Origin: an uncultured Bacteroidales bacterium
GTDB taxonomy: Bacteria; Bacteroidota; Bacteroidia; Bacteroidales; UBA932
Assembly: GCA_946187365.1 (NCBI GenBank)
Contig: CAMHRD010000015.1
Coordinates: 1-10,866 of the forward strand
Direction of reading: 5' to 3'
DNA: 10,866 nt
Below, one piece after another: positions 1 to 7,827 of the stretch. Position 1 is the first letter of the stretch. Each line of letters opens with the position of its first letter. A model generated the notes under the pieces. That model made no database searches. It was not told the DNA's origin and worked only from the letters and a program-made list of their open reading frames with translations. A program made the translations under genes and the position numbers.

Positions 1-1692
1 CAGAGCGTTTACAATGCAAAACGCATAAAGAAAGATTTGATTTACACCGTCTCCTCTGCTTTGATTATCATACTCTTAATCATAGGCTTCTGCTTTAGGA
101 CAAAAAACACGGCTCTCTATCTTTTGCTTCCGCTTCTTTACGGAGTTGTCTTTGCAATTGCAATAGTCTATCTCATTCAGGGGCAGATGTCATTCATTGC
201 TCTGGGCATTGGATGTATAGTTGTGGGAGTGGCTCTCAGTTACTGCATACACATAATAACGCACCATAAATACATTGCTGATGTTGAGCGTGTTATAAAG
301 GAACAGGCAAAGCCTGTAACGCTGGGTTGCATAACAACGGTGGGCTCTCTTCTAGGTCTTATCTTTACACGCTCTTCACTGCTGAGAGATTTTGGAATCA
401 CCGCCTCTCTGGTGATGATTGGAACCACACTCTTTGCACTCTTTTTCCTTCCTCAGTTCTTTAGCGGAAAGCCCTCTAAGAAAAACGAGAAGGCTTTTGC
501 AACTATTGAGAAGATAACCACTTACCCGTACTGGAAAAAAGGTTGGCTGGTGCTGCTTGCCGTTGTTTTGTTTGTGACGAGCGCAATTTACACAAGAGGA
601 CGCGCTCACTTTGATGAGGATCTTCACCACATTGGTTACTATGAACCTCGTGTGATGCTGGCAGATTCTCTCTACCGTGCAAAGATAGACGGCGGTTGCA
701 GAACCCTCTATTTTGCAGCCTTTTCCAAGGATTTGGATTCTGCTCTTATGCTTAATTCCCTTCTGAATGAGGAGTGCAAAAAACTAAAGAACGAGGGGAA
801 GATTTCATCCTTTACAAATCTCTCCTCTCTGCTTGTTGCAGGGAGCGAACAGTCTGCAAGGATTGAAAGTTGGAAGAGTTACTTCACTCCGGAAAAGATA
901 AACTCACTTATTAAAACAACAAAGAGTGCAGCGGAGAAAAACGGCCTGGAGCCGGAAATGTTTGAACCGTTCTATGAGGCTCTGAGTAAGGAGTATACAC
1001 CGGTGGATGTATATCATTCAGATGTGATTCCGGAGGAGATAATGTGTAACTTCATTGAGCAGAGAGAGGACGGAACATACCTTGTCTTTACAAACGTTAA
1101 GACGGCAGATGCAGAAACTTTGGAGGAGATCTCCGCTCTTCTGGCCTCAAAGGCAGAACTCAAAGATGGATTGCTTGTAGTAGATCCGTTCTTCTACACA
1201 ACTGATATGCTGGCCATTATGAACCACGATTTTAACACCGTGCTAATAATCTCCTCTCTCTTTGTGCTGCTGATTCTGCTCATTGCCTTCAGAAATATAA
1301 TCCACGCAATAATTGCCTTCCTCCCTATGTTTATGAGCTGGTATATTGTGCTTGGAGTTATGGCGGTTTTGAACATTGAGTTCAATCTAATTAACATTGT
1401 AATCTCCACCTTCATCTTTGGTATGGGCGTGGATTACAGCATCTTTGTGATGGACGGTCTCATAAGAGGAGACATCAGCGGAGAGCTTATCCGTTACCAC
1501 CGCACTGCAATTTTCTTCTCTGCGGTTATGCTCATTCTTGCAGTTGGTTCACTGATGTTTGCAGTGCATCCTGCAATCCACTCCATAGGATTCTCCACCC
1601 TTATTGGAATGGCTTCTACAATTTTGATTACCTTTACCCTGCAGCCGTATCTTTACTACAAACTGCAAAGATTTAAGGCTAAGAAACAATAG
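1..1692 (+). CDS. MMPL/RND-family exporter, 3' part (5' end outside window)
   Basis: Inner-membrane exporter of the MMPL/RND superfamily (COG4258-like), probably moving a lipid or polyene product out of the inner membrane using the proton gradient. The reading frame is open to base 1, so the TTG at 37 is not the real start; about 563 residues are visible, against roughly 800 for full-length members, so the N-terminal helix and first periplasmic loop are missing. Visible residues about 13-170 hold the first transmembrane block, then a helix at about 180-200, a soluble periplasmic domain at about 200-405, and the second transmembrane block at about 410-555. The second block contains GMGVDYSIF with the Asp478-Tyr479 pair typical of MMPL proton relays. 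At the matching place in the first block the sequence is ALSY (Ser80-Tyr81), without the Asp. The stop lies one base before the next gene, so it is first in the visible operon. Family assignment is firm; the substrate is inferred from neighbours. Confidence 0.88.
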   Translation, partial: QSVYNAKRIKKDLIYTVSSALIIILLIIGFCFRTKNTALYLLLPLLYGVVFAIAIVYLIQGQMSFIALGIGCIVVGVALSYCIHIITHHKYIADVERVIKEQAKPVTLGCITTVGSLLGLIFTRSSLLRDFGITASLVMIGTTLFALFFLPQFFSGKPSKKNEKAFATIEKITTYPYWKKGWLVLLAVVLFVTSAIYTRGRAHFDEDLHHIGYYEPRVMLADSLYRAKIDGGCRTLYFAAFSKDLDSALMLNSLLNEECKKLKNEGKISSFTNLSSLLVAGSEQSARIESWKSYFTPEKINSLIKTTKSAAEKNGLEPEMFEPFYEALSKEYTPVDVYHSDVIPEEIMCNFIEQREDGTYLVFTNVKTADAETLEEISALLASKAELKDGLLVVDPFFYTTDMLAIMNHDFNTVLIISSLFVLLILLIAFRNIIHAIIAFLPMFMSWYIVLGVMAVLNIEFNLINIVISTFIFGMGVDYSIFVMDGLIRGDISGELIRYHRTAIFFSAVMLILAVGSLMFAVHPAIHSIGFSTLIGMASTILITFTLQPYLYYKLQRFKAKKQ

Positions 1693-1693
1693 T

Positions 1694-3193
1694 ATGCAAA
1701 AGTTTGATGCTCTGATAATTGGAAGCGGAATAGGAGGCTTGGAGTGTGCTTACATTCTGGCCCAAAGCGGCATGAGCGTGTGCGTTGTGGAGAAGAACCC
1801 GGTGGTGGGCGGCTCCCTTCAGAGTTTCAGACGTGGAGAGGATGAGTTTGATACCGGCTTCCACTATGTTGGTGCCCTTGCAAAGGGAGAGATTCTGGAG
1901 CGCCTCTTTTCTTTCTTTGGCCTTATGGAACTCCCTTGGCATCAGCTGGATAGAGATGGTTTTGACGAGGTTTTCCTTAAAGACAAAAGCTACCTTTTAT
2001 CTAACGGCCATACTGCTTTTGCAGAGAGACTCTCCTCCTATTTTCCAAATAGTTCTGAAGAGATAAAGCGTTATTCTGCCTTCTTAAAAGATGTTGGAAG
2101 CAAGATTACAGACCCTCTTTTAAAGGAGGGGAACGGACTCTCATCCCTTAATGAACTCTTCTTGTGCAACGCTTATAACTTTCTGAAGGAGAGCGTTGGA
2201 GAGGGAGCGCTCCTGGATGTAATTAGCGGAACCTCACTAAAGTTGGAACTTAACCGTCCAACTCTTCCGCTTTACACTTTTGCTCAGATTAACAACTCCT
2301 TTGTTCAGAGTGCCTGGAGGCTCAGAGGCAGAGGTTCCCAGATTACGGAGACTCTTGCAAATTCCATAGAGAAGATGGGAGGCTTTATAATGAGGGGGTG
2401 GCAAGCGGTTGAGATTAAGGAAGATAATGGAGTATGCTCCTCTGTTGAGGTTTGCCGCGCAAAGAATACCGAGAGCCTTTTTGCAGACTACATTATCTCA
2501 GACCTTACTCCTCAGACTACTCTTAAACTGCTGAAGGAGAGCGGCTCTGTAAGAAAGATTTTCCGCCGCAGAATCAATAAGCTGGAGCAGACCTACGGTT
2601 TCTTTACGCTTAATCTCCGTCTTAAAAAAGATGCTGTTCCGTATGTTAACCGTAATCGTTATTACTACACACCGGAGCTGAGATCCGTATGGGACGTAAA
2701 GGATGAGAGTGCAAAGGGGAAAGTTTGTGGCCTTTTGATTACTCAGCAGGTTCCAAAGGAGGGGGAGAGGTTTGCAACCTATATGGATATTCTCACCCCT
2801 ATGAGTTACGCTGAGGTTGCAAAGTGGGCGGATACTACGGTGGGCCATCGCGGAGAAGAATATAGGGAATTCAAAGAGAGAAAGGCGGAGGAGTGCCTGG
2901 CTCTGGCGGAGAGGATTATTCCGCACCTTAGAGAGAGCGTAGAGAGGTGTTATACAAGCACTCCGCTTACCTATCGAGATTATTTAGGGGCTCCAGAGGG
3001 CACGGCTTACGGCATAAGAAAGGATTGCAACAGCATTGAAAAGACACTTTTGGCGCCAAAGAGTCCACTCAAAAACCTCTTTTTTACGGGACAAAATCTT
3101 AACTTGCACGGGATTTTGGGAACCAGCTTAACGGCGCTTCTGACCTGCTCCCAGATATTGGGCAGAGAGAGTGTGGTAAGGTTCTTGAAGTAA
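1694..3193 (+). CDS. FAD-dependent oxidoreductase, CrtI/CrtISO/retinol-saturase-like
   Basis: A 499-residue flavoprotein of the phytoene desaturase/carotenoid isomerase/all-trans-retinol 13,14-reductase superfamily. The N-terminus has the Rossmann dinucleotide motif GSGIGG (residues 10-15), Glu33 at the end of strand beta-2 (VVEKN) to bind the ADP ribose, and the following GG at 39-40. The C-terminus has the second FAD motif, NLFFTGQN leading to GILGTSLT (461-480), preceded by GTAYG (436-440). There is no signal peptide, so it should act in the cytoplasm or at the inner face of the membrane. It begins one base after the exporter stop and is followed by the LolA-like gene. Members of this family act on conjugated polyene chains, which fits a polyene or flexirubin-like pathway; the actual reaction (desaturation, saturation or isomerisation) cannot be told from sequence. 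Carotenoid synthesis is less likely because no phytoene synthase gene is in view. Confidence 0.85.
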   Translation: MQKFDALIIGSGIGGLECAYILAQSGMSVCVVEKNPVVGGSLQSFRRGEDEFDTGFHYVGALAKGEILERLFSFFGLMELPWHQLDRDGFDEVFLKDKSYLLSNGHTAFAERLSSYFPNSSEEIKRYSAFLKDVGSKITDPLLKEGNGLSSLNELFLCNAYNFLKESVGEGALLDVISGTSLKLELNRPTLPLYTFAQINNSFVQSAWRLRGRGSQITETLANSIEKMGGFIMRGWQAVEIKEDNGVCSSVEVCRAKNTESLFADYIISDLTPQTTLKLLKESGSVRKIFRRRINKLEQTYGFFTLNLRLKKDAVPYVNRNRYYYTPELRSVWDVKDESAKGKVCGLLITQQVPKEGERFATYMDILTPMSYAEVAKWADTTVGHRGEEYREFKERKAEECLALAERIIPHLRESVERCYTSTPLTYRDYLGAPEGTAYGIRKDCNSIEKTLLAPKSPLKNLFFTGQNLNLHGILGTSLTALLTCSQILGRESVVRFLK

Positions 3194-3211
3194 TTTTTGA
3201 CGTTGATTAAA

Positions 3212-3832
3212 ATGAAGATGAAAAAGATATTGATGACGGTTGCGGGAATTCTCTTTTCCGTTCTCTGCTTTGCGCAGACAAAGGAGCAGGCTCTTGCTGC
3301 CGTGCTTAAGGCAAACGCCTCATACACAACGGTTATCTCTCCGTTCAAACAGACTAAGACGCTTAAGGGGCTTAAGAAGGATGACGTTAGAGAGGGTACT
3401 TTGTACTTCTCTCCAAAGACCTCTCAGCTCAATATGCAGTACAGCAAACCTGCAGGGAATCAGCTGCTTATTAACGGAGATAAACTGGTTGTGATTAACG
3501 GAAGCACCCGCTCTGTTTACAACGCCAAGACCAACCAGATGATGAAGACGCTGAAGGGGACACTGCTCTGCTGTGTGGCTGGAAAGGTTGAGGAGGCGGC
3601 AACCCTGAACAAGGCAACCGTAGAGTACAAAGACTCAGATAAATACTATGTCTTTGTTCTGACTGTGGAGAAACCCGTTCTGGGAGGTCTTTCAAATGTG
3701 GAACTCTCCTACAGCAAGAAGGACGGCTCTCTCTGCCTTATGAAACTTACAGACAAGAACTCCGTTACCCTGTACGAGACTCCGGTAAAAGAATTTAACA
3801 AACCTCTGGATGAGGGCATATTTAACAACTGA
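3212..3832 (+). CDS. LolA-like periplasmic lipoprotein/lipid carrier
   Basis: A 206-residue exported protein resembling the outer-membrane lipoprotein carrier LolA. The chosen ATG at 3212 gives a clean signal peptide (MKMKKILM, then a hydrophobic stretch, cut expected after LCFA, before Gln22). An in-frame TTG at 3197 would add five residues before it and is less likely; the ATG at 3218 is also possible. The mature part is of the alternating beta-strand type, with the family-like pattern of an early amphipathic helix (EQALAAVLKANASYTTV), then FKQTKTLKG, EGTLYFSPKTSQLNMQYSKP, and GDKLVVINGS. LolA proteins form an open half-barrel that shields acyl chains while crossing the periplasm. Here, next to an MMPL exporter and a polyene-type oxidoreductase, it probably serves a dedicated lipid or pigment rather than general lipoprotein sorting, as described for LolA-like genes in aryl-polyene clusters. 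That role is inference. Its stop is two bases before the next start. Confidence 0.8.
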   Translation: MKMKKILMTVAGILFSVLCFAQTKEQALAAVLKANASYTTVISPFKQTKTLKGLKKDDVREGTLYFSPKTSQLNMQYSKPAGNQLLINGDKLVVINGSTRSVYNAKTNQMMKTLKGTLLCCVAGKVEEAATLNKATVEYKDSDKYYVFVLTVEKPVLGGLSNVELSYSKKDGSLCLMKLTDKNSVTLYETPVKEFNKPLDEGIFNN

Positions 3833-3834
3833 TT

Positions 3835-6423
3835 TTGAGAAAGTTATTATACATATTGCTTTTTAGTGCGCTCTCCTCTTCTCTGCTTGCCCAGAGCACA
3901 AAGATTAAGGGAAGAGTTACAGATGCTGATACGGGTGAGGGACTTCCTTTTGCAAGTGTCTACTTCCCCGGCACCACCATTGGAGTCTCTACAGATCTGG
4001 AGGGTTACTACACCCTGGAGACCAGAGATTTGACGGTAGATCTTCTGAGGGTGGAGATGATGGGTTATGATTTCTCTGAAAAGAAAATCAAGCCGGGCGT
4101 TTTCAATCAGGTAGATTTTGTAATGGCGGCTCAGACCAACGTTCTGGATAAGATTGTAGTTAAGCCGGATTACCGTTACATACGCTGGATTCTCTCCAAC
4201 ATTGAGAAGGGGAAGAAGATGAACAACCCGGAGGAGAGAGACCGCTACCAGTGCCGCCTCTATACCAAGATGGAGCTGGACCTTGTGAATGCAGATAAGC
4301 AGATACGTAACAAGCTGCTGCGCAAGAACTTTGGTTTTGTCTTTGACTATATGGACACCTCCGTAATTTCAGGTCAGCCGTACCTCCCAATAATGATTTC
4401 TGAGAACAACTCAATGTTCTATAAGCAGAAGGATCCATCCTCTACAAAGGAGGTTATTGAGGCTACAAGAATTTCCGGAGTGAAAGATGAGGCAACCATT
4501 GCTCAGTTTACCGGCAACATGCACATCCGCACCAACTTTTATGATGACTTCATCAACCTCTTTAATGTGCAGATACCTTCTCCTGTCAAAGGTCCTAATG
4601 TCTATTATGATTACTTCCTAATAGACAGTTTGCACATAAACGGAAGAAAGACTTACCATATACGTTTCCATCCTGCAAAGATGGTCTCTTCTCCAACTTT
4701 TGACGGTGAGATGAGGATAGATTCTGCAGATTGGGCGGTTAGGGAGATACACGTAAAACTTAAGAAAGGGTCCAATGTAAACTGGATCAGAGACCTTGTT
4801 CTGGATTCTGAATATCAGCTGGTTGGCGGGCGAGGCTCCTACAACGGCAAAGACTCTCTGTGGTTCTTCAAACAGGATAAGATGTATGCAGATTTCTCAG
4901 TTACTATGAGAGACTCCTCAAAGTTGATGTCTTTCCTTGGAAGAAGACAGTGTGACTATCTTGATCCTTACTTCAACAAGCCTATGCCGGAGAACGTGGC
5001 CCATCTTATGACCAGCGTTACGACTGCAACAAGCAACCCGCTGGTTAATGATGAGAATTATTGGCAGCACAACCGTCCGTTCCCGCTCAGCCAGAAAGAG
5101 AGCAACATTTACAAGATGGTAGATTCCATTAAGAACGTTCCGCTCTACCGTAACATCTATACCATTGTAAATACCTTTGTTAATGGCTATTACAACTTCA
5201 AGTACTTTGGAGTGGGACCGTACTTCAAACTCTTCAGTTTCAACAACCTTGAGGGCGCGCGTTTCCAGTTTGGAGGGCGTACTACGGAAGATTTCAGCAA
5301 GAAGTTAAGACTCTCCGGCCATATTGCATACGGTACCAAAGACCACGATTTCAAGGGCAAGATTATGGCGGAGTATATGTTCAACAACACTCCTACCAGA
5401 AAGCTGATTGCAAGTGCCAGCAGAGATGTGCTTCAGATGGGAAGAGGTGCCGGTGCACTTACAGAGGCAAACATTATGTCTTCATTGCTCAACAAGGGTA
5501 ACAGTGAGAGAATCAGCCCGGTAAACGAGTATACACTGGGTTACATTCACGAGTGGAATCAGGGCTTCAACAACAGCATATCTATTGAGGGACGCCGCGT
5601 TTACTCCAACCGTTACGTTCCAATGTACACGCCGGACAGCGTTCACGTAACCAGCGTTGCTTCCAACCAGTTACACTACACCGCCCGCTTCTCCTGGGAT
5701 GAGACTGTTACCAGAGGAACCTTTGACAAACTTTATGTGCTTACCCATTATCCGGTTCTCACCTTTGATTTCATTTACGGCGTTAAGGGGTTGGCAGATA
5801 ATGACTTTGGCTACTTCAGAGTAGAGTCCACCCTGGATTACAAACTACAGCTTCCGCCTGTGGGAACATCCAAGTTCCATCTTACTGCAGGAAAAATTAT
5901 AGGTAAGGTTCCTTATCCGCTCCTCAAACTCCACGAGGGAAACGGAACATACTTCTTGGATAAGACCTCCTTTGCCTGCATGGACTTCTATGAGTTTGCT
6001 TCAGATACCTGGACCACACTCTTTTACGAGCATAACTTCAAAGGATTCTTCCTGGGTAAGATTCCTCTTATGAAGCGTCTGCAGTGGAGAGAGGTATTCA
6101 CCCTCAAGGCCGGATACGGTACTCTATCAAGACGCAACAACGGTATAACAGACGGAAAGATTGGCAATCCGGGCAGCACCATTCCGGGTACAGGACCGGG
6201 TGCTCTCTATGAGGGAATGAATGCGGTTATGCTCTTCCCAGAGGGTATGAGTTCACTCCGCAAGCCATACATTGAAATGGGCGTTGGCGTTACTAACATC
6301 TTGAGAGTCTTCAGAGTAGACTGCTTCTGGAGAATGACACACCGCACCAAAGTGGTTAACGGCAAGACGGTTAAGGCAAAGCACCGTGCTGCAATAAACT
6401 TTGGTTTTGAGTGGAGTTTCTAA
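3835..6423 (+). CDS. DUF5686 / carboxypeptidase-regulatory-like outer-membrane protein (TTG start)
   Basis: An 862-residue protein found widely in Bacteroidota, of unknown molecular function. It starts at TTG: in this frame there is a stop at 3823-3825, and only CTG, ATT and TTG lie between that stop and the signal peptide; the next in-frame ATG is around residue 75, inside the first domain. The signal peptide is RKLLYILLF up to SLLAQ, about residues 1-20. Residues about 24-108 form a CarboxypepD_reg-like beta-sandwich (KGRVTDADTGEGLPFASVYF, later LRVEMMGYDF), also known from SusC-type receptors. From about 112 the DUF5686 region follows (WILSNIEKGKKMNNPEERD and onwards), and the second half alternates aromatic and polar residues like a beta-barrel, ending in FGFEWSF with a terminal Phe, as outer-membrane barrels do. 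The two-base gap behind the LolA-like gene suggests translational coupling and a shared pathway, perhaps at the outer-membrane end. No plug or TonB box is apparent. Confidence 0.85.
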   Translation: MRKLLYILLFSALSSSLLAQSTKIKGRVTDADTGEGLPFASVYFPGTTIGVSTDLEGYYTLETRDLTVDLLRVEMMGYDFSEKKIKPGVFNQVDFVMAAQTNVLDKIVVKPDYRYIRWILSNIEKGKKMNNPEERDRYQCRLYTKMELDLVNADKQIRNKLLRKNFGFVFDYMDTSVISGQPYLPIMISENNSMFYKQKDPSSTKEVIEATRISGVKDEATIAQFTGNMHIRTNFYDDFINLFNVQIPSPVKGPNVYYDYFLIDSLHINGRKTYHIRFHPAKMVSSPTFDGEMRIDSADWAVREIHVKLKKGSNVNWIRDLVLDSEYQLVGGRGSYNGKDSLWFFKQDKMYADFSVTMRDSSKLMSFLGRRQCDYLDPYFNKPMPENVAHLMTSVTTATSNPLVNDENYWQHNRPFPLSQKESNIYKMVDSIKNVPLYRNIYTIVNTFVNGYYNFKYFGVGPYFKLFSFNNLEGARFQFGGRTTEDFSKKLRLSGHIAYGTKDHDFKGKIMAEYMFNNTPTRKLIASASRDVLQMGRGAGALTEANIMSSLLNKGNSERISPVNEYTLGYIHEWNQGFNNSISIEGRRVYSNRYVPMYTPDSVHVTSVASNQLHYTARFSWDETVTRGTFDKLYVLTHYPVLTFDFIYGVKGLADNDFGYFRVESTLDYKLQLPPVGTSKFHLTAGKIIGKVPYPLLKLHEGNGTYFLDKTSFACMDFYEFASDTWTTLFYEHNFKGFFLGKIPLMKRLQWREVFTLKAGYGTLSRRNNGITDGKIGNPGSTIPGTGPGALYEGMNAVMLFPEGMSSLRKPYIEMGVGVTNILRVFRVDCFWRMTHRTKVVNGKTVKAKHRAAINFGFEWSF

Positions 6424-6480
6424 AGAGGGCTCGTATGATTTGCAGACTGAAAAATTGATTAGATATTTAATACTGATAGT

Positions 6481-7827
6481 ATGAAACAGTACATTGAGAA
6501 AAATAAAGAGAGGTTCTTTGAGGAACTCTTCTCCCTTATGAGAATTCCGTCCATAAGTGCAAAAAAGGAGCACAAGGATGATATGTTAAAGTGTGCCAAC
6601 CGCTTAAAAGAGTTGCTTTTAGAGGCAGGTGCAGATGAGGCCGGCGTTTATCCTACAGATGGCAATCCGGTAGTATTCGGCAAGAAGACCGTATCTCCAA
6701 AAGCCAAGACAGTAATGGTTTACGGCCACTATGACGTTCAGCCTGCAGAACCGCTGGAGAAGTGGAAATCAGATCCTTTCAAGCCTGAAGTTCACGATGG
6801 TGCAATTTGGGGAAGAGGTGCCAATGATGATAAGGGCCAGCTCTTTATGCATATTAAAGCATTTGAGTATCTTGTTAAGACAAAGAAACTTAAGCACAAT
6901 GTAAAGTTCATATTTGAGGGTGAGGAGGAGATTGGAAGTCCTTCTCTTCCGGCCTGGGTTAAGAAGAACAAGAAGCTTCTTGCAAGTGATGTGATTCTGG
7001 TTTCAGATACCACAATGATTAGTGAGAAGGTTCCTTCAATTAACTGTGGAATGAGAGGTCTTGCTTACCTTGAGGTTACCGTTACCGGCCCTAACAAAGA
7101 TCTGCACTCCGGCCACTACGGCGGTGCGGTTGCCAACCCAATTAACGTTCTCTGTGATATGATCTCTTCTCTCATAGACAAGAACGGCAAGGTAACGGTT
7201 AAGGGGTTCTATGATGACGTAGTAAAACTCTCTAAATCAGACCGTGCGCAGCTTGCAAGAGCTCCGTTCAACATTGAGGAGTACAAGAAGTTCCTGGGTA
7301 TTGATGAGGTTAAGGGTGAGAAGGGTTACACCACTTTGGAGAGAACAGGAATACGTCCTTGTTTAGATGTTTGCGGTATTTGGGGCGGTTACACCGGAGA
7401 GGGAGCAAAGACAGTTCTTCCTTCTACCGCTCACGCAAAGATCTCTATGCGTCTGGTTCCAAACCAGGCGAGTTCAAAGATTACCAAACTCTTTACAGAG
7501 CACTTTAAGGCTATTGCTCCAAAATACGTTAAGGTTAAGGTTGAACCAAAGGAGGGCGGCAACGGTTTCCTTATTCCAATCACCTCCCCTGCATTCAAGG
7601 CAGCTTCTAAGGCAATGGAGAAAGTCTTTGGTATTGAGCCTGTTCCAAGCCGCGGCGGCGGTTCCATAGCCGTGCTTGCAGATATGCAGAAGATATTGGG
7701 CACAGACCCTCTGCTTATGGGATTCGGCCTGGAGAGAGATACCATCCACTCTCCTAACGAGAGTTACCTCCTCAAGCAGTTCTTTGGCGGCATGGAGTCC
7801 ATAGCCCTCTTCTACGAGTACTACTAG
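6481..7827 (+). CDS. M20-family dipeptidase (cytosolic nonspecific dipeptidase-like)
   Basis: A 448-residue zinc peptidase of the M20 family, close to the CNDP2/carnosinase-like dipeptidases, likely cleaving small peptides in the cytoplasm. All expected residues are visible: His83 and Asp85 in GHYDVQP, bridging Asp116 in GANDDKGQ, catalytic Glu149 and metal Glu150 in EGEEEIGSP, metal Asp176 in LVSDTTM, His209 in LHSGHYGG of the lid/dimerisation domain, and the last metal His423 in TIHSPNES. There is no signal peptide and the length is normal. The ATG at 6481 is preceded by an AT-rich stretch without a clear Shine-Dalgarno sequence, which is common in Bacteroidota. The 57-base gap after the DUF5686 gene holds a TTTG at 6439-6442 and, 21 bases on, TATTTAAT (6464-6471). 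This is only a poor match to the Bacteroides -33/-7 consensus, so both read-through and an own promoter are possible. Its tail overlaps the opposite gene by four bases. Confidence 0.93.
   Translation: MKQYIEKNKERFFEELFSLMRIPSISAKKEHKDDMLKCANRLKELLLEAGADEAGVYPTDGNPVVFGKKTVSPKAKTVMVYGHYDVQPAEPLEKWKSDPFKPEVHDGAIWGRGANDDKGQLFMHIKAFEYLVKTKKLKHNVKFIFEGEEEIGSPSLPAWVKKNKKLLASDVILVSDTTMISEKVPSINCGMRGLAYLEVTVTGPNKDLHSGHYGGAVANPINVLCDMISSLIDKNGKVTVKGFYDDVVKLSKSDRAQLARAPFNIEEYKKFLGIDEVKGEKGYTTLERTGIRPCLDVCGIWGGYTGEGAKTVLPSTAHAKISMRLVPNQASSKITKLFTEHFKAIAPKYVKVKVEPKEGGNGFLIPITSPAFKAASKAMEKVFGIEPVPSRGGGSIAVLADMQKILGTDPLLMGFGLERDTIHSPNESYLLKQFFGGMESIALFYEYY

Noticed and set aside
37..39. TTG as the start of the exporter gene
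   Set aside because: The frame is open to base 1 with plausible coding sequence, and MMPL exporters are about 800 residues long, so the gene is cut by the window edge.
2498..2926. 142-codon open frame on the minus strand inside the oxidoreductase gene
   Set aside because: It lies wholly antisense to a well-supported FAD enzyme and its translation shows no recognisable domain or signal peptide.
6439..6471. Promoter for the dipeptidase gene
   Set aside because: TTTG at 6439-6442 is well spaced from TATTTAAT at 6464-6471, but the latter matches TAnnTTTG only at TA and one T, too weak to list as a feature.
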